Shown here piece after piece: positions 17,838-27,638 of a stretch of DNA of 64,000 bases. Made by a program: the position numbers and the translations under genes. Each line of letters starts with the position of its first letter. Positions within the stretch are counted from its first letter, which is position 1. Under the pieces are notes generated by a model that saw nothing but the letters and a program-made list of their open reading frames with translations, searched no databases and was not told the DNA's origin. Source of the stretch: Halobacillus alkaliphilus (lineage in GTDB: Bacteria; Bacillota; Bacilli; Bacillales; Halobacillaceae); assembly GCF_900113125.1 (NCBI RefSeq), contig NZ_FOOG01000002.1, forward strand, positions 62,001 to 126,000. The letters run 5' to 3'.

Positions 17838-19073
17838 TTGCAGATTAATGGAAGCAGGTTTGCAGAGCACATCAATACGTTAGCTGAAATCGGGAAAATT
17901 GGAGAAACAGGCGTTTGTCGATTGGCCCACTCGAAAGAAGACCGTCAGGCGGTCGATGTGGTGAAAGGCTGGATGGAAGAAGCCGGATTAGAAACCCGCA
18001 TCGATTGTTTTGGTAACCTGATTGGTCGATTAGATGGAAAAGATAAAGACAAACCGATTCTCATGCTCGGTTCTCATATCGACTCCCAGCCCTATGGAGG
18101 CCGTTTTGACGGTACCGCCGGTGCGCTTGGCGGCATTGAAGTTGTACATACGCTGAAAGATAAGGGGATTGTCCCGAATCGCACGATCGAAGTGGTATGT
18201 TTTTCTGATGAAGAGGGCTCAAGGTTCAATAAAGGAGTCTTCGGTGTGCGCGGCTTGATCGGCCAATTGGAAGAAGGCGAGCTCGAGCGTAAAGATAAAA
18301 ATGGAGTCACGAGATTAGAAGCTTTGCGCGAGTTCGGCGTGGAGCCAGATGTAAGCCAAAGCCCTGTCTATCAGTCTGGCGATATAGAAGCCTTCCTTGA
18401 ATTGCATATTGAACAAGGACCTGTCCTCGAAGCCGACAACAAACCGGTAGGCATCGTCTCCGCTATTTCCGGTCCGATCTGGTTAACCGTCACTCTCGAA
18501 GGGTTTGCAGGTCATGCGGGATCTGTACCCATGCACTTAAGACAAGATGCCTTCCTCGGAGCCGCAACGATTACCAAGGAATTCAATGAACTTGTCCGGA
18601 ACGAAGGTACACCTAACACAGTTGGAACCGTCGGCAGCATCCAGAACTTCCCCAACTCCCGTAACATAATCTCTGAAAAAGTAGAGTTCACGATTGATCT
18701 AAGAGATATCGATATAGAAGCACGCACCAATTTGGAAAAGAAACTTTATCAAATTATTGAAAACACAGCGTCCGAACTAAACTTGGAATACACGGTGACC
18801 GAAGATACGAAAAGTGAACCGCGTTACTGTGCGGACTGGATCAAGGATATGATGAAACAAGAAGATGAAAAACTCGGGTTCGATTCTCCTGTACTGATGA
18901 GCGGCCCTTTTCACGACGCCCTGTTCATGTCCTACATCAGTGACTATGGCATGATTTTCGTTCGTTGTGAAAAAGGGATCAGCCATAACCCTCTCGAATA
19001 CGCGGAAATGGAAGATCTCCAAAAAGGGGTCGAATTGCTATACCATACGGCAGCAAAAATCGCTCAATCATAA
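17838..19073 (+). CDS. M20-family Zn hydrolase, N-carbamoyl-L-amino-acid hydrolase/allantoate amidohydrolase type
   Basis: 411 aa, TTG start after AGGAGGGGAAAATT. Metal ligands are visible: GSHIDS (H80), GGRFDG (D91), SDEEGSRF (E126), ELHIEQGP (H190) and ISHNPLEY near the end. A lid domain spans about 210-325. These features place it in the HyuC/AllC/beta-ureidopropionase group, which cleaves carbamoyl or related amide groups with release of ammonia and CO2. First gene of a four-gene operon with an amidohydrolase and a Na+ symporter, which suggests uptake and breakdown of a ureido or N-carbamoyl compound. The exact substrate is not determined. Confidence 0.85.
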   Translation: MQINGSRFAEHINTLAEIGKIGETGVCRLAHSKEDRQAVDVVKGWMEEAGLETRIDCFGNLIGRLDGKDKDKPILMLGSHIDSQPYGGRFDGTAGALGGIEVVHTLKDKGIVPNRTIEVVCFSDEEGSRFNKGVFGVRGLIGQLEEGELERKDKNGVTRLEALREFGVEPDVSQSPVYQSGDIEAFLELHIEQGPVLEADNKPVGIVSAISGPIWLTVTLEGFAGHAGSVPMHLRQDAFLGAATITKEFNELVRNEGTPNTVGTVGSIQNFPNSRNIISEKVEFTIDLRDIDIEARTNLEKKLYQIIENTASELNLEYTVTEDTKSEPRYCADWIKDMMKQEDEKLGFDSPVLMSGPFHDALFMSYISDYGMIFVRCEKGISHNPLEYAEMEDLQKGVELLYHTAAKIAQS

Positions 19074-19087
19074 ACGGAGGGAGAACG

Positions 19088-20698
19088 ATGAAAGCGACCA
19101 AAATTTTTGTAAATGGAGAAGTCTTCACTTCGGATTCAGACGGCAGCATCGCTGAAGCGATCGCTATTAAAGATACTCATATCATTCACGTCGGTAGTAC
19201 CACCGAAGTTATGAATATGGCCGATGAACAGACGAAAACATTCGATTTAGAAGGCTGTTCTCTTTTACCAGGATTCATCGACGCACATGCCCACCTTGAA
19301 TTATATGGAACCAACCAGCTCGGGGTGAACTGCAAAACGACGGAAAGTATCGAAGAACTTCAGGCTAAATTACGTGATGCCGCTGAACAAACCCCGGAAG
19401 GAGAATGGGTTCGTGGATGGGGCTATAATCAAAATCATTTGTCGGAAAAAAGACACCTGACAAAGTACGATTTGGACAATGTGTCCAAATCTCATCCCAT
19501 CATTGTCGTGAGGACGTGCGGCCACATCTCTTGTGTAAATAGTAAAGCGCTCGAACTTGCGGAGATAACCAATGAAACTCCTGATCCACCGGGAGGTACA
19601 TTTCATAAGGAAAACGGAGAATTATCAGGTCTCTTACTAGAAGCCGCTCACATGAACACCTTCCAAATTGCCGATTATTCCGAGGAAGAAGTTATGCAGG
19701 GACTGGAAATAGCCTCCGTTGATTTTCTCAAACACGGAATTACCAGCGTCCATGATGCCGGTGGCTATGGCACAAAACATATCCGTTATCTACAAAAAGC
19801 AGTAAAAGAAAACAAGATTAAACAGAGTGTGTACGCTTTGTACGGCTCCTTGTATGAGTCAACAGCGATGGTGGAAGCAGGAATCCAGAGCGGAATAGTT
19901 ACAGGTCTTGGCAATCACCGCTTCAAAATCGGTCCTGCCAAAGTTTTTATAGACGGAAGCAGCAGCGGGCCAACTTGTAAAATGCGAGAAGCGTACACCA
20001 GCAACCCGGCTGATTCCGGTGTTTTATACATGGATCAACAAGCCTTGACCGACAGCCTGGGGGCGGCCCATCGTCTAGGTTGGCAAATTACGGCCCATGC
20101 GATGGGTGATGAAGCAGTCGAGATGCTTCTCCATACAATTGAGGAAGCTCTCACCTCTCATCCAAGGGATGACCACCGACACCGTCTGGAACATTCCGGG
20201 TTCACTCCGGACGACCTTTTACAAAAAATAAAAGCCACCCGTTCCATACCTATTCCAAATCCAGCTTTCCTTTATGAATTTGGCGATGGATATTTGAACG
20301 ATTATGGCGATCGAGTCCGTAACATGTTCCCATTAAGAAGTTTTGTAGATCACCAAGTGCCTTTCGCCCTTGGTTCAGATAGTCCGATCACGAGTGTGAA
20401 TCCATTTCTCGGAATGTATGCGGCAGTGACTCGTAAAAGTAAAAGCGGAGAACCTGTAGGGATGGAACAAAGTATCTCCATTGAAGAAGCGATTAGAGCC
20501 TACACTCGGGCGGGCGCTCATGCAAGTTTTGAAGAAGATCAAAAAGGTAGTCTTGAAACCGGAAAGCTTGCCGACCTTGTTGTGCTCGACCGTCCTATTT
20601 TAAGCCGTAACACAGAAGAACTTCTGGACGCAGGCGTTGTTATGACTGTGCTTAATGGTGAAATCGCCTATCACAAACAAAAGGAGGATGTCCATTGA
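19088..20698 (+). CDS. YtcJ-like amidohydrolase (amidohydrolase family 3)
   Basis: 536 aa, GGAGGGAGAACG before the ATG. N-terminal beta-domain, then the metal motif GFIDAHAHLELYG, later GPAKVFIDGSSSGPTCKMRE, HAMGDEAVEM and DHRHRLEHSG, ALGSDSPITSVNPFLGMYAA. These are diagnostic of YtcJ/exoenzyme-type amidohydrolases, TIM-barrel metal hydrolases acting on amide or formamide bonds. Fourteen bases after the M20 hydrolase. It may hydrolyse an imported amide before or after the M20 enzyme acts. Confidence 0.85.
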   Translation: MKATKIFVNGEVFTSDSDGSIAEAIAIKDTHIIHVGSTTEVMNMADEQTKTFDLEGCSLLPGFIDAHAHLELYGTNQLGVNCKTTESIEELQAKLRDAAEQTPEGEWVRGWGYNQNHLSEKRHLTKYDLDNVSKSHPIIVVRTCGHISCVNSKALELAEITNETPDPPGGTFHKENGELSGLLLEAAHMNTFQIADYSEEEVMQGLEIASVDFLKHGITSVHDAGGYGTKHIRYLQKAVKENKIKQSVYALYGSLYESTAMVEAGIQSGIVTGLGNHRFKIGPAKVFIDGSSSGPTCKMREAYTSNPADSGVLYMDQQALTDSLGAAHRLGWQITAHAMGDEAVEMLLHTIEEALTSHPRDDHRHRLEHSGFTPDDLLQKIKATRSIPIPNPAFLYEFGDGYLNDYGDRVRNMFPLRSFVDHQVPFALGSDSPITSVNPFLGMYAAVTRKSKSGEPVGMEQSISIEEAIRAYTRAGAHASFEEDQKGSLETGKLADLVVLDRPILSRNTEELLDAGVVMTVLNGEIAYHKQKEDVH

Positions 20699-20916
20699 CA
20701 AAAGCAAAGTTTGTAAAAATTTACTTTTCATCGTTGCTTGCGCCGTTTTTGCTGATGGTCTTTCCTTTGTTTTCACTTGGAAACAGAGAAACTCCATTCA
20801 TTATAGGTCTTCCTTTCTCTGTTTTTTGGGTTATTTTCTGGATCATCATCACTTTTATTATCGTATTATTTTTATACCGAATAGATCCAGATAAAGATGA
20901 AGAGGGGGTCAAGTAA
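20695..20916 (+). CDS. DUF3311 membrane protein, partner of the symporter
   Basis: 73 aa, TTG start overlapping the previous stop codon (AAAGGAGG 8 bases upstream). Two membrane segments (about 10-28 and 37-62) around a short GNRETPFIIGLP loop and a charged tail, the DUF3311 pattern. DUF3311 proteins are regularly found immediately before SSS-family symporters and are thought to be small accessory subunits. Directly abuts the symporter gene. Confidence 0.85.
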   Translation: MTKAKFVKIYFSSLLAPFLLMVFPLFSLGNRETPFIIGLPFSVFWVIFWIIITFIIVLFLYRIDPDKDEEGVK

Positions 20917-22386
20917 ATGGCACAGTGGCAAATTGCAATGATCATGATGATTGGCTATCTCGTTGTCGCCCTTGTCATTGGGGTTATGGCCGGTCGCAAG
21001 CAAGATAAAGAATCGTTAGAAGAATTTACCGTCGCAGGAGGGAACCTCGGACTATTCGTCATGTGGTTCTTAATGGGTGGCGCTGTATTCAGTGCCTTCT
21101 CTTTCTTAGGTGCGCCGGGATGGGCTTTCTCGCGCGGAGCTCCTGCATTATATATCATCACCTATACCGCTTTCGCCATCCTGCCCTGGTATATCATCGG
21201 ACCTAAGATCGGGAAGATCGGACGTAAACATAACATCTACACCGTTTCTGGATTCTTACAAAAGCGGTACACTAGCCGAGTGCTGGCTATGCTGATCGGT
21301 GTTATCACGTTACTCGCTTCAATTCAATACTTAGCTACACAAATGAAAGGGATGGCTTACATATTTAACATCATGACAGAAGGGCGAATCCCATTTTGGC
21401 TTGGGGCCCTTTTATCTTACGGAATTGTAGTCGTTTATGTAGCAACTGGCGGCTTACGAGCTGCAGCCTGGTCGGATGTTTTCCAAGGAATCCTCATGAT
21501 CGTCATATCCTGGACCGTCGGTCTGACTATCGTAAATCAGCTTCATGATAGTGTACCGAAAATGTTTTCTAATTTAACGGAAACGAACCCAGGATTCCTG
21601 CAGATTGGGGCCGAAGGATCGACCATGTCAGCAATGGCCTACACAACAACAATTTTGGTTTCCACAATCGGGTTTCTGATGTGGCCGCATTTATTCTCCA
21701 AATCTTATGCCACCAAAGCTCGTACAATTAAGAAAACGGTACTAGTTTATCCAGTTTTCGCCCTTTTCCTGATTCCATTACTATTTGTCGGTTTTTCTGC
21801 AGTGAACGTTATCGACTCATCACAAATTGGCTCGCCCGATGAAATCTTGCCTTTCTTAATTACAACTGTTCTCAGTCTTCCCGGTTGGGTTTATGGACTC
21901 GTGGGAGCCGGCGCCCTTGCGGCTGCTATGAGTACAGCCGATGCCATAACTCACAGCGCATCCCTTGAATTCACGGACGGCTTTGTCCGGAATGTAAAAA
22001 GGGATCTATCGTCTAAGAAAACACTTTTGATTATGCGTATCGGTGTCTTTGTTATCGGAGGTCTTGCTTATTTCATAACTGTGTTCGGCGGCCAGGGGCT
22101 CATAGCCCTTTTACTTGGAGCTTACGGTTCGATCGTACAGTTTGCCCCGGGGGTTTACGCCGCATTGTATTCAAAGCGCGTCACTGCACCGGCAGTTATC
22201 ACCGGCCTTATCGCTGGTACTGTAGTAAACTACTACTATCAATTAGTTGCTGAAAGCCAACCGTTGGACATTAACCCAGGAATCTTGGGACTGATTTGTA
22301 ACGTAGTCCTCGTCATCATTATCAGTGCCTTTACCCAAGTGAAAGAAATGCCGATGGCTGAAGAGTATAGAAAAATCGGTTCATAA
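20917..22386 (+). CDS. Sodium:solute symporter (SSS family)
   Basis: 489 aa with about 13 membrane helices. Family landmarks are the N-terminal YLVVALVIGVMAGRKQDKES, GGNLGLFVMWFLMGGAVFSA, ATGGLRAAAWSDVFQGILMI and the sodium-binding helix region AAAMSTADAITHSASLEFT. Most similar in layout to PanF/PutP-like symporters. As last gene of the operon it probably imports the compound degraded by the two upstream hydrolases. Starts at the base after the DUF3311 stop with GAGGGGGTC upstream. Confidence 0.9.
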   Translation: MAQWQIAMIMMIGYLVVALVIGVMAGRKQDKESLEEFTVAGGNLGLFVMWFLMGGAVFSAFSFLGAPGWAFSRGAPALYIITYTAFAILPWYIIGPKIGKIGRKHNIYTVSGFLQKRYTSRVLAMLIGVITLLASIQYLATQMKGMAYIFNIMTEGRIPFWLGALLSYGIVVVYVATGGLRAAAWSDVFQGILMIVISWTVGLTIVNQLHDSVPKMFSNLTETNPGFLQIGAEGSTMSAMAYTTTILVSTIGFLMWPHLFSKSYATKARTIKKTVLVYPVFALFLIPLLFVGFSAVNVIDSSQIGSPDEILPFLITTVLSLPGWVYGLVGAGALAAAMSTADAITHSASLEFTDGFVRNVKRDLSSKKTLLIMRIGVFVIGGLAYFITVFGGQGLIALLLGAYGSIVQFAPGVYAALYSKRVTAPAVITGLIAGTVVNYYYQLVAESQPLDINPGILGLICNVVLVIIISAFTQVKEMPMAEEYRKIGS

Positions 22387-22440
22387 ACAATTAGAATCCC
22401 CTCCATATTCAATATGATTACGGAGGGGATTCTAATTGTT
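22387..22440 (+). terminator. Strong terminator of the hydrolase-symporter operon
   Basis: An 18-bp perfect inverted repeat, ACAATTAGAATCCCCTCC and its complement, with a 17-base loop. Confidence 0.8.
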
Positions 22441-22459
22441 GCAATTTGTTCACCAAATG

Positions 22460-22669
22460 CTAGGAGCTAAGGATGAAGAGCGATAGTCTATTTAACATAA
22501 TTGTAAATTCGTCCCCAACGCTGGAAATATAGATTTCGCTGATCACTTGAGACGAAGGTAATTCATTATGTATTAATTCTCCTAATGTTCTCATGGTCGT
22601 TTTATTCAAGATGAAAAACAGGACCGCTACGATTACAATCACGCTAATCACTCCCATAAACTTCTTCAT
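22460..22669 (-). CDS. Small exported/membrane-anchored hypothetical protein, 69 aa
   Basis: Starts MKKFMGVISVIVIVAVLFFI behind a good GGAGGGCGGTC site; one N-terminal hydrophobic anchor followed by about 45 hydrophilic residues. No family recognised. Ends 19 bases from the convergent operon terminator. Confidence 0.6.
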   Translation of the reverse strand: MKKFMGVISVIVIVAVLFFILNKTTMRTLGELIHNELPSSQVISEIYISSVGDEFTIMLNRLSLFILSS

Positions 22670-22787
22670 GACCGCCCTCCTTACTTACGTTATATATCCC
22701 TACTGGCAAGTACAATTCCATCGGAGAACGAAGACTTTATCCACTGCCCTTGTTTTCACCTTAACCTTCCATTATTAACGATAGATT

Positions 22788-22994
22788 TTAATTAATCACG
22801 AGACTATTCCGCTTCAAGAACCCATCATTAAACGTAATCGGCACCCCTTCCTCATCTTTCTCCGTATGAATAGGAAGATGGGGGTGGTATTCCCTGTATG
22901 GCAGATAATTGACGATAGGGTTCCACGACCATAGCTCGAATTCAACGCCATGATCTTCTAATTCTTGTACGGATAGAGTGGAGATTCGTTTCAA
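22788..22994 (-). CDS. Hypothetical protein, 68 aa, possibly a fragment
   Basis: TTG start near GCGGGGGC. MKRISTLSVQELEDHGVEFE then WNPIVNYLPYREYHPHLPIH. Soluble, no recognised domain. Could be a remnant of a longer protein. Confidence 0.4.
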   Translation of the reverse strand: MKRISTLSVQELEDHGVEFELWSWNPIVNYLPYREYHPHLPIHTEKDEEGVPITFNDGFLKRNSLVIN

Positions 22995-23088
22995 TAGCCC
23001 CCGCTAAAAGACCCGTTTCTTCTATCACCCGTCCACCACCGTTCATTTTTGCAAAAATTGAATATACAAACTCTATACACTGAAAACC

Positions 23089-23118
23089 CTTACATTATTG
23101 CGAGAATACCGTTATACT
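23089..23118 (+). promoter_or_regulatory. Candidate promoter of the PTS operon
   Basis: -35 CTTACA (23089-23094), 18-bp spacer, -10 TATACT (23113-23118), 86 bases before the regulator gene. No clear terminator/antiterminator (RAT) structure is visible between it and the ATG, which favours a DNA-binding activator over an RNA antiterminator. Confidence 0.45.
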
Positions 23119-23203
23119 AGGTTTATAAGATGATCATCTAAAGAAACAAAAGTATAATTATGCAAAAATTACCACCTTAAGATTTAACGCAAGGAGGATC
23201 CTC

Positions 23204-25315
23204 ATGGTACTGGATAAAAGACGTGCACACTTATTATCCATCATTAAACAATCCTCTGATCCGGTTCCAACGAAAGATCTAGTTGCCAAAATGAAAGTTT
23301 CGCAGCGTACCATTTATTACGATCTTGACCAGATTAATAGCTGGTTGCGGACTCAGAAACTAGAACCGATTGAAAGTAAACATGGCGAGGGGCTGTTTTT
23401 GCCTCCTTCTTCTAAAGATGAACTCATGGGTGAACAGGATCAGAGTTTTGAAGATTGGCAGTATCAGTTATCTAAACAGGAACGTGAAGTTCTGATTAAA
23501 GCAAAAATATTACTCGAAGAGCAAGATGCCTCGATGCAGACGTTTATAGATCTGACGAGCATGAGCCGCGGGACGGTTGCCAAAGTGATCAAAACGATCA
23601 AACAGGAATTCAAGGAAGCCGGTTTGCGGTTGTATTACGAAAAACAGTCAGGGTACCGTCTAAGCGGCCCTGAGGATGCGAAAAGAACCATACTTTCCAA
23701 TATTCTTGCTACCGTTCTATCGCAGCAGGACTGGCAGAATGTCAGAAATGAAATTCAAAAGATGATCCTGCCTGGCAGCGATACGTGGGAAAAGGAAACG
23801 GATCAGTGGCGTTCCGTAAGACAATTGCTTATGGAAGCTGAACAGGAATTAGGTTTAACGCTGACCGATGAAATGATGGAGATCCTTTCCTTACAGATCT
23901 TAATGATCATGAAGCGAATTGATTCACAGAAGTATATTCATGTTCAGTCAGCAGAGAAAGAAGTCCTGCAGCAGACGGAAGCTTATCAGGCTTCCCTGCT
24001 GATAGCGAATAAACTCGAAGCTCTACGAGGGGTTTCTTTTCCGGAAGACGAGGTTTGCTTCATTACAATGAACCTCCTGGGATCGAAAGTTCAGCACGAT
24101 GACTTCAGCCGCTATACCGAGCAGGAATTAGCCGGACTGAAAGAGGTTGTGCAGCAGATGATTGCCGATTTCCAACTGTATTCCTGCGTCGTGTTTGATG
24201 ATAAGGAAGGGCTTGAAGAGAATATGATCTCTCATATTAAGCCCACTTATTACCGCCTCAAGTACGGGGTGCATATCGCTAATGACTTAGCGGAGACCAT
24301 TCAGGAAAACTACCCGGATATTTTCCATTTAACGAAACGGGTGATGAGACACTTAGAGGTTTATATCGGCAAACCGATTCCTAATGAAGAAGTGGCTTAT
24401 ATTACCTTACACTTCGGAGGATGGCTCACCAAAGAGAAAAAGCAGGTCGAAACCAGGCTCAGCGCGATTATCGTTTGTGAAAATGGGATTGGAACTTCCC
24501 ATATGCTGCGCACCCAGTTGGAGAACTTAATTGCCGGACTTAATGTCATTACCACCCTGTCAACGAGGGAGTTCCAAAACAACGAATATCAGGCAGATGT
24601 GATTTTTTCAACAAATTATATTAAACCGAAAGATATTCCCGTTATTCATGTTCCAGCTATCTTAACGAACATCGAAAAAGAACAGGTCATGCAAAGGGTC
24701 AATGAACTATTCGACTCCAAACCATCTGAAAAGGACCCCATTGACCATATGATGGAAGTCATCGAACGCCATGCGACGATTCATCAGAAAAATGAATTAA
24801 AGCAGGAGTTGGTTCAACTTTTAGAACAAAATACTCCCGGTACAAAGGAGATCAAAAAGCCTATGCTCAATGATTTATTAACCAAAAAAACCATTCAATT
24901 AAAAGACCAGGTACCAAGCTGGGAGGAAGCCATTAAGACGGCCGCTCAGCCACTGGTCGATCAAGAATCCATTCAAGAAGAATATGTGCAGGCGATGATT
25001 AATACCGTCCATGAATTAGGTCCGTATGTCGTCATCGCACCGGGAATTGCTATCCCTCATGCACGCCCGGAAGCAGGCGTCGAACGACTCGGGATGAGCT
25101 TCCTTCGGCTGAAAGAACCGGTTTATTTTTCAGAAAAAGAAAAGCACCGTGCGCAGTTAGTCATTGTACTGGCAGCGATTGATAACCAGACCCATCTGAA
25201 AGCCTTAGCGCAGCTAACGGAAATGTTATCGAATGAAGACAATGTGGAGAAGTTAATTGCAGCGGATGATCAGGAAACCATAATTGAAATCATCAACCAA
25301 TCTGTAGAAGTTTAA
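23204..25315 (+). CDS. PRD-domain transcriptional activator with EIIB- and EIIA-like domains (MtlR/UlaR-like)
   Basis: 703 aa, CAAGGAGGATCCTC before the ATG. Domains: HTH at 1-65 (KMKVSQRTIYYDLDQI), second helical DNA-binding part 90-160, PRD1 about 185-295, PRD2 about 300-410 (H344 in SHIKP, H403 in LHFGG), Gat-type EIIB 420-505 with Cys425 in VCENGIGTSHML, and EIIA 555-703 with H619 in IAIPHARPE. PRD1 lacks the usual histidines. The EIIA domain may be the missing IIA for the downstream ascorbate-type IIB and IIC, so the protein would couple transport to transcription. Three-gene operon. Confidence 0.9.
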   Translation: MVLDKRRAHLLSIIKQSSDPVPTKDLVAKMKVSQRTIYYDLDQINSWLRTQKLEPIESKHGEGLFLPPSSKDELMGEQDQSFEDWQYQLSKQEREVLIKAKILLEEQDASMQTFIDLTSMSRGTVAKVIKTIKQEFKEAGLRLYYEKQSGYRLSGPEDAKRTILSNILATVLSQQDWQNVRNEIQKMILPGSDTWEKETDQWRSVRQLLMEAEQELGLTLTDEMMEILSLQILMIMKRIDSQKYIHVQSAEKEVLQQTEAYQASLLIANKLEALRGVSFPEDEVCFITMNLLGSKVQHDDFSRYTEQELAGLKEVVQQMIADFQLYSCVVFDDKEGLEENMISHIKPTYYRLKYGVHIANDLAETIQENYPDIFHLTKRVMRHLEVYIGKPIPNEEVAYITLHFGGWLTKEKKQVETRLSAIIVCENGIGTSHMLRTQLENLIAGLNVITTLSTREFQNNEYQADVIFSTNYIKPKDIPVIHVPAILTNIEKEQVMQRVNELFDSKPSEKDPIDHMMEVIERHATIHQKNELKQELVQLLEQNTPGTKEIKKPMLNDLLTKKTIQLKDQVPSWEEAIKTAAQPLVDQESIQEEYVQAMINTVHELGPYVVIAPGIAIPHARPEAGVERLGMSFLRLKEPVYFSEKEKHRAQLVIVLAAIDNQTHLKALAQLTEMLSNEDNVEKLIAADDQETIIEIINQSVEV

Positions 25316-25337
25316 AAAATTTGAGGAGGAATTCAAA

Positions 25338-25604
25338 ATGAAAAAAGTATTAGTAGTATGTGGAAATGGACTAGGCAGCAGCATGATTGTAGAAATGAAC
25401 GTGAAAGCAGCACTGAAAGAACTAGGTAAAGAAGCAGACGTTTCCCACACGGATTTAACCACCGCCAAGACGGAACAAGCCGATTTGTTCCTAGGTTCAG
25501 AAGATATCGTTGGGAGCCTTGAGGATGGCAGCAAAAACGTCGTGAAACTGAAAAACCTGATGGATAAAAATGAGCTCCGTGAAGCCTTAGAACAGAATTT
25601 GTAA
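25338..25604 (+). CDS. PTS ascorbate-type EIIB component
   Basis: 88 aa, GAGGAGGAATTCAAA before the ATG. MKKVLVVCGNGLGSSMIVEM contains the P-loop with phosphorylated Cys8 or 9 typical of UlaB/SgaB. Full family length. It receives phosphate from an EIIA domain (probably the C-terminus of the preceding regulator) and passes it to the substrate during transport by the following IIC. Confidence 0.9.
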   Translation: MKKVLVVCGNGLGSSMIVEMNVKAALKELGKEADVSHTDLTTAKTEQADLFLGSEDIVGSLEDGSKNVVKLKNLMDKNELREALEQNL

Positions 25605-25634
25605 GTCTACTACACCAAATGAAGGAGCGATAAC

Positions 25635-27002
25635 ATGATTGATTTAATAATGAAGGATATCTTAGGTACGCCAGCCATTCTGGTCGGTCTATTCGCCTTA
25701 GTCGGACTCCTTGTGCAACGTAAAAACTCGGGAGATGTCGTTTCCGGAACTCTTAAAACGGTGATGGGCTTTGTGATCCTCGGGGCCGGGGCGAATGTCC
25801 TCGTCCAGTCCCTGGGGCAATTCAGCAGTATGTTCGACAAAGCCTTCGCTGTGGACGGGGTCATCCCGAACAATGAAGCGATCGTAGCGCTTGCCCAGGA
25901 AAGCTTCGGTACAGAGACTGCGATGATTATGTTGTTCGGTATGATTGTTAATATTCTGCTTGCCAGATTCAGCCCTTTTAAATATATCTTCTTGACCGGA
26001 CACCATACCATGTTTATGGCCTGCTTAATCGCTGTCATTCTAAATACCGGCGGTTTTTCCGGTGCCACTCTTATTATCTTCGGATCAGTAATTCTCGGTT
26101 CACTAATGGTACTATCTCCGGCCATGCTTCAGCCTTTCACACGCAAGGTTACCGGTTCCGATGACTTTGCCGTCGGCCACTTTGGTTCCATTGGTTATTT
26201 AGTTTCCTCTCTAGTTGGTAAGGCAGTCGGAAAAGGATCAAAATCAACAGAAGATATCAAAGTACCAAAATCTCTTGGTTTTCTTAGAGACACATCCGTT
26301 TCTGTATCCTTAACCATGGTCATCCTGTTCTTTGTCGTCGCAGGCGCAGCCGGCCCAGCTTTTGTTGAAACAGAACTAAGCGGCGGACAGAATTTCATGG
26401 TCTTCGCGTTTATGCAAGGTCTTACCTTTGCTGCCGGCGTCTATATCATCTTAGCTGGTGTACGTATGCTACTTGGAGAAATTGTCCCAGCCTTCAAAGG
26501 GATTGCCGATAAAATCGTCCCGAATGCGAAACCAGCTCTTGATGCTCCGGCCATCTTCCCATTTGCCGGAAACGCTGTAATCATTGGTTTCCTATTCAGC
26601 TTCGCTGCTGGACTTGTAAGCATGCTGTTCTTGCCTTTATTAGGATTAAAAGTAATCGTGCCAGGGCTTGTCCCTCACTTCTTCACAGGTGCAGCCGCCG
26701 GAGTCTTCGGTAATGCCACCGGTGGACGTAAGGGTGCCATCTTCGGCTCGATGGCGAACGGTGTGATGATCAGCTTCCTGCCAGCCCTATTGCTTCCGGT
26801 ACTCGGCTCCCTAGGATTCCAGGGAACGACGTTCGGAGATGCAGACTTTGGAGTAGTAGGAATTGTACTTGGTAATCTGATCAATCTAGTCCAGTCAAAC
26901 GTCGTCGTGATGGTATCCATTCTTGCGCTGCTCGCTATTCTGTTCTTCATCGGCACGAAAACTAAAGCCAATGAAAACAAAGAAGATACGGATGCAGCTT
27001 AA
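25635..27002 (+). CDS. PTS ascorbate-type EIIC permease (UlaA family)
   Basis: 455 aa, about 11 membrane helices. Signatures ILGTPAILVGLFALVGLLVQ, GTLKTVMGFVILGAGANVLV, TGHHTMFMACLIAVILN and FFTGAAAGVFGNATGGRKGA belong to the UlaA/SgaT family. Transports L-ascorbate or a similar acid with phosphorylation. None of the usual ulaD/E/F/G catabolic genes follow; the operon closes at the terminator at 27011. Confidence 0.9.
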   Translation: MIDLIMKDILGTPAILVGLFALVGLLVQRKNSGDVVSGTLKTVMGFVILGAGANVLVQSLGQFSSMFDKAFAVDGVIPNNEAIVALAQESFGTETAMIMLFGMIVNILLARFSPFKYIFLTGHHTMFMACLIAVILNTGGFSGATLIIFGSVILGSLMVLSPAMLQPFTRKVTGSDDFAVGHFGSIGYLVSSLVGKAVGKGSKSTEDIKVPKSLGFLRDTSVSVSLTMVILFFVVAGAAGPAFVETELSGGQNFMVFAFMQGLTFAAGVYIILAGVRMLLGEIVPAFKGIADKIVPNAKPALDAPAIFPFAGNAVIIGFLFSFAAGLVSMLFLPLLGLKVIVPGLVPHFFTGAAAGVFGNATGGRKGAIFGSMANGVMISFLPALLLPVLGSLGFQGTTFGDADFGVVGIVLGNLINLVQSNVVVMVSILALLAILFFIGTKTKANENKEDTDAA

Positions 27003-27010
27003 CACTAAAT

Positions 27011-27045
27011 CCCTCCTTTCCTTACCTTAGGAAGGGAGGGTTTTT
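27011..27045 (+). terminator. Terminator of the PTS operon
   Basis: CCCTCCTTTCCT / AGGAAGGGAGGG (one G-U pair), 6-base loop, five T. Confidence 0.85.
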
Positions 27046-27140
27046 ATGCTTACATAATTGTTCTCAGGAAATTCCGTTTCCAGAATGAGAGAAATATTTC
27101 TTTTGTAATATGGTACAATTTAGAAAAAGAGGGTGATCCT

Positions 27141-27509
27141 ATTAGATTTCTAAAGCCACTGGACTTCATTATTATAGTGGCTTTTACACTCTTATTCGTT
27201 TATGATTATTTCCCTGATCTTCCACTTGGGGAGACAATTCCAAAAAGGGTTCCTATCGCGCTCTTTTTAGGGGTCTTCTTCTTTAGTTTGATTTTCAAGA
27301 AATACAGAGACACTGACGATAAAAAGGTATTACAATGGCAAATTTATTCGACCACCTATATCCTGTTGTTAGTGGGAATACTTACACTTCTAGGAGGTCA
27401 ATCATCGTCCGGAATAGCCTTTGATAATCGTTTCTTATGGGTCATTTTATTGTTTTCTCTGTTTGAAATTTATTCTCAATGGAAGAAAGTTAAAAGCTCA
27501 GAAGCATAG
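27141..27509 (+). CDS. Four-helix membrane protein with probable ATT start
   Basis: The frame is open upstream of the first GTG (27177) and reads IRFLKPLDFIIIVAFTLLFV. The only ribosome-binding site, GAGGGTGAT, lies 7 bases before an ATT at 27141, so I place the start there (122 aa). Four hydrophobic segments; C-terminus SQWKKVKSSEA. Looks like a small YuiB/Ypr-type integral membrane protein, but I do not recognise the family. Confidence 0.6.
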   Translation: MRFLKPLDFIIIVAFTLLFVYDYFPDLPLGETIPKRVPIALFLGVFFFSLIFKKYRDTDDKKVLQWQIYSTTYILLLVGILTLLGGQSSSGIAFDNRFLWVILLFSLFEIYSQWKKVKSSEA

Positions 27510-27638
27510 CATTCGGCGTTTTCTGACATTCATCACAAAGATCCGGCGATACTTATCCTCTGGGTCTCTTACTTAGTCCTCAGCTTACGATCATCACCAA
27601 TTTCAAGGTAGTTAAAAAATAACCAATAGAATGGGTGT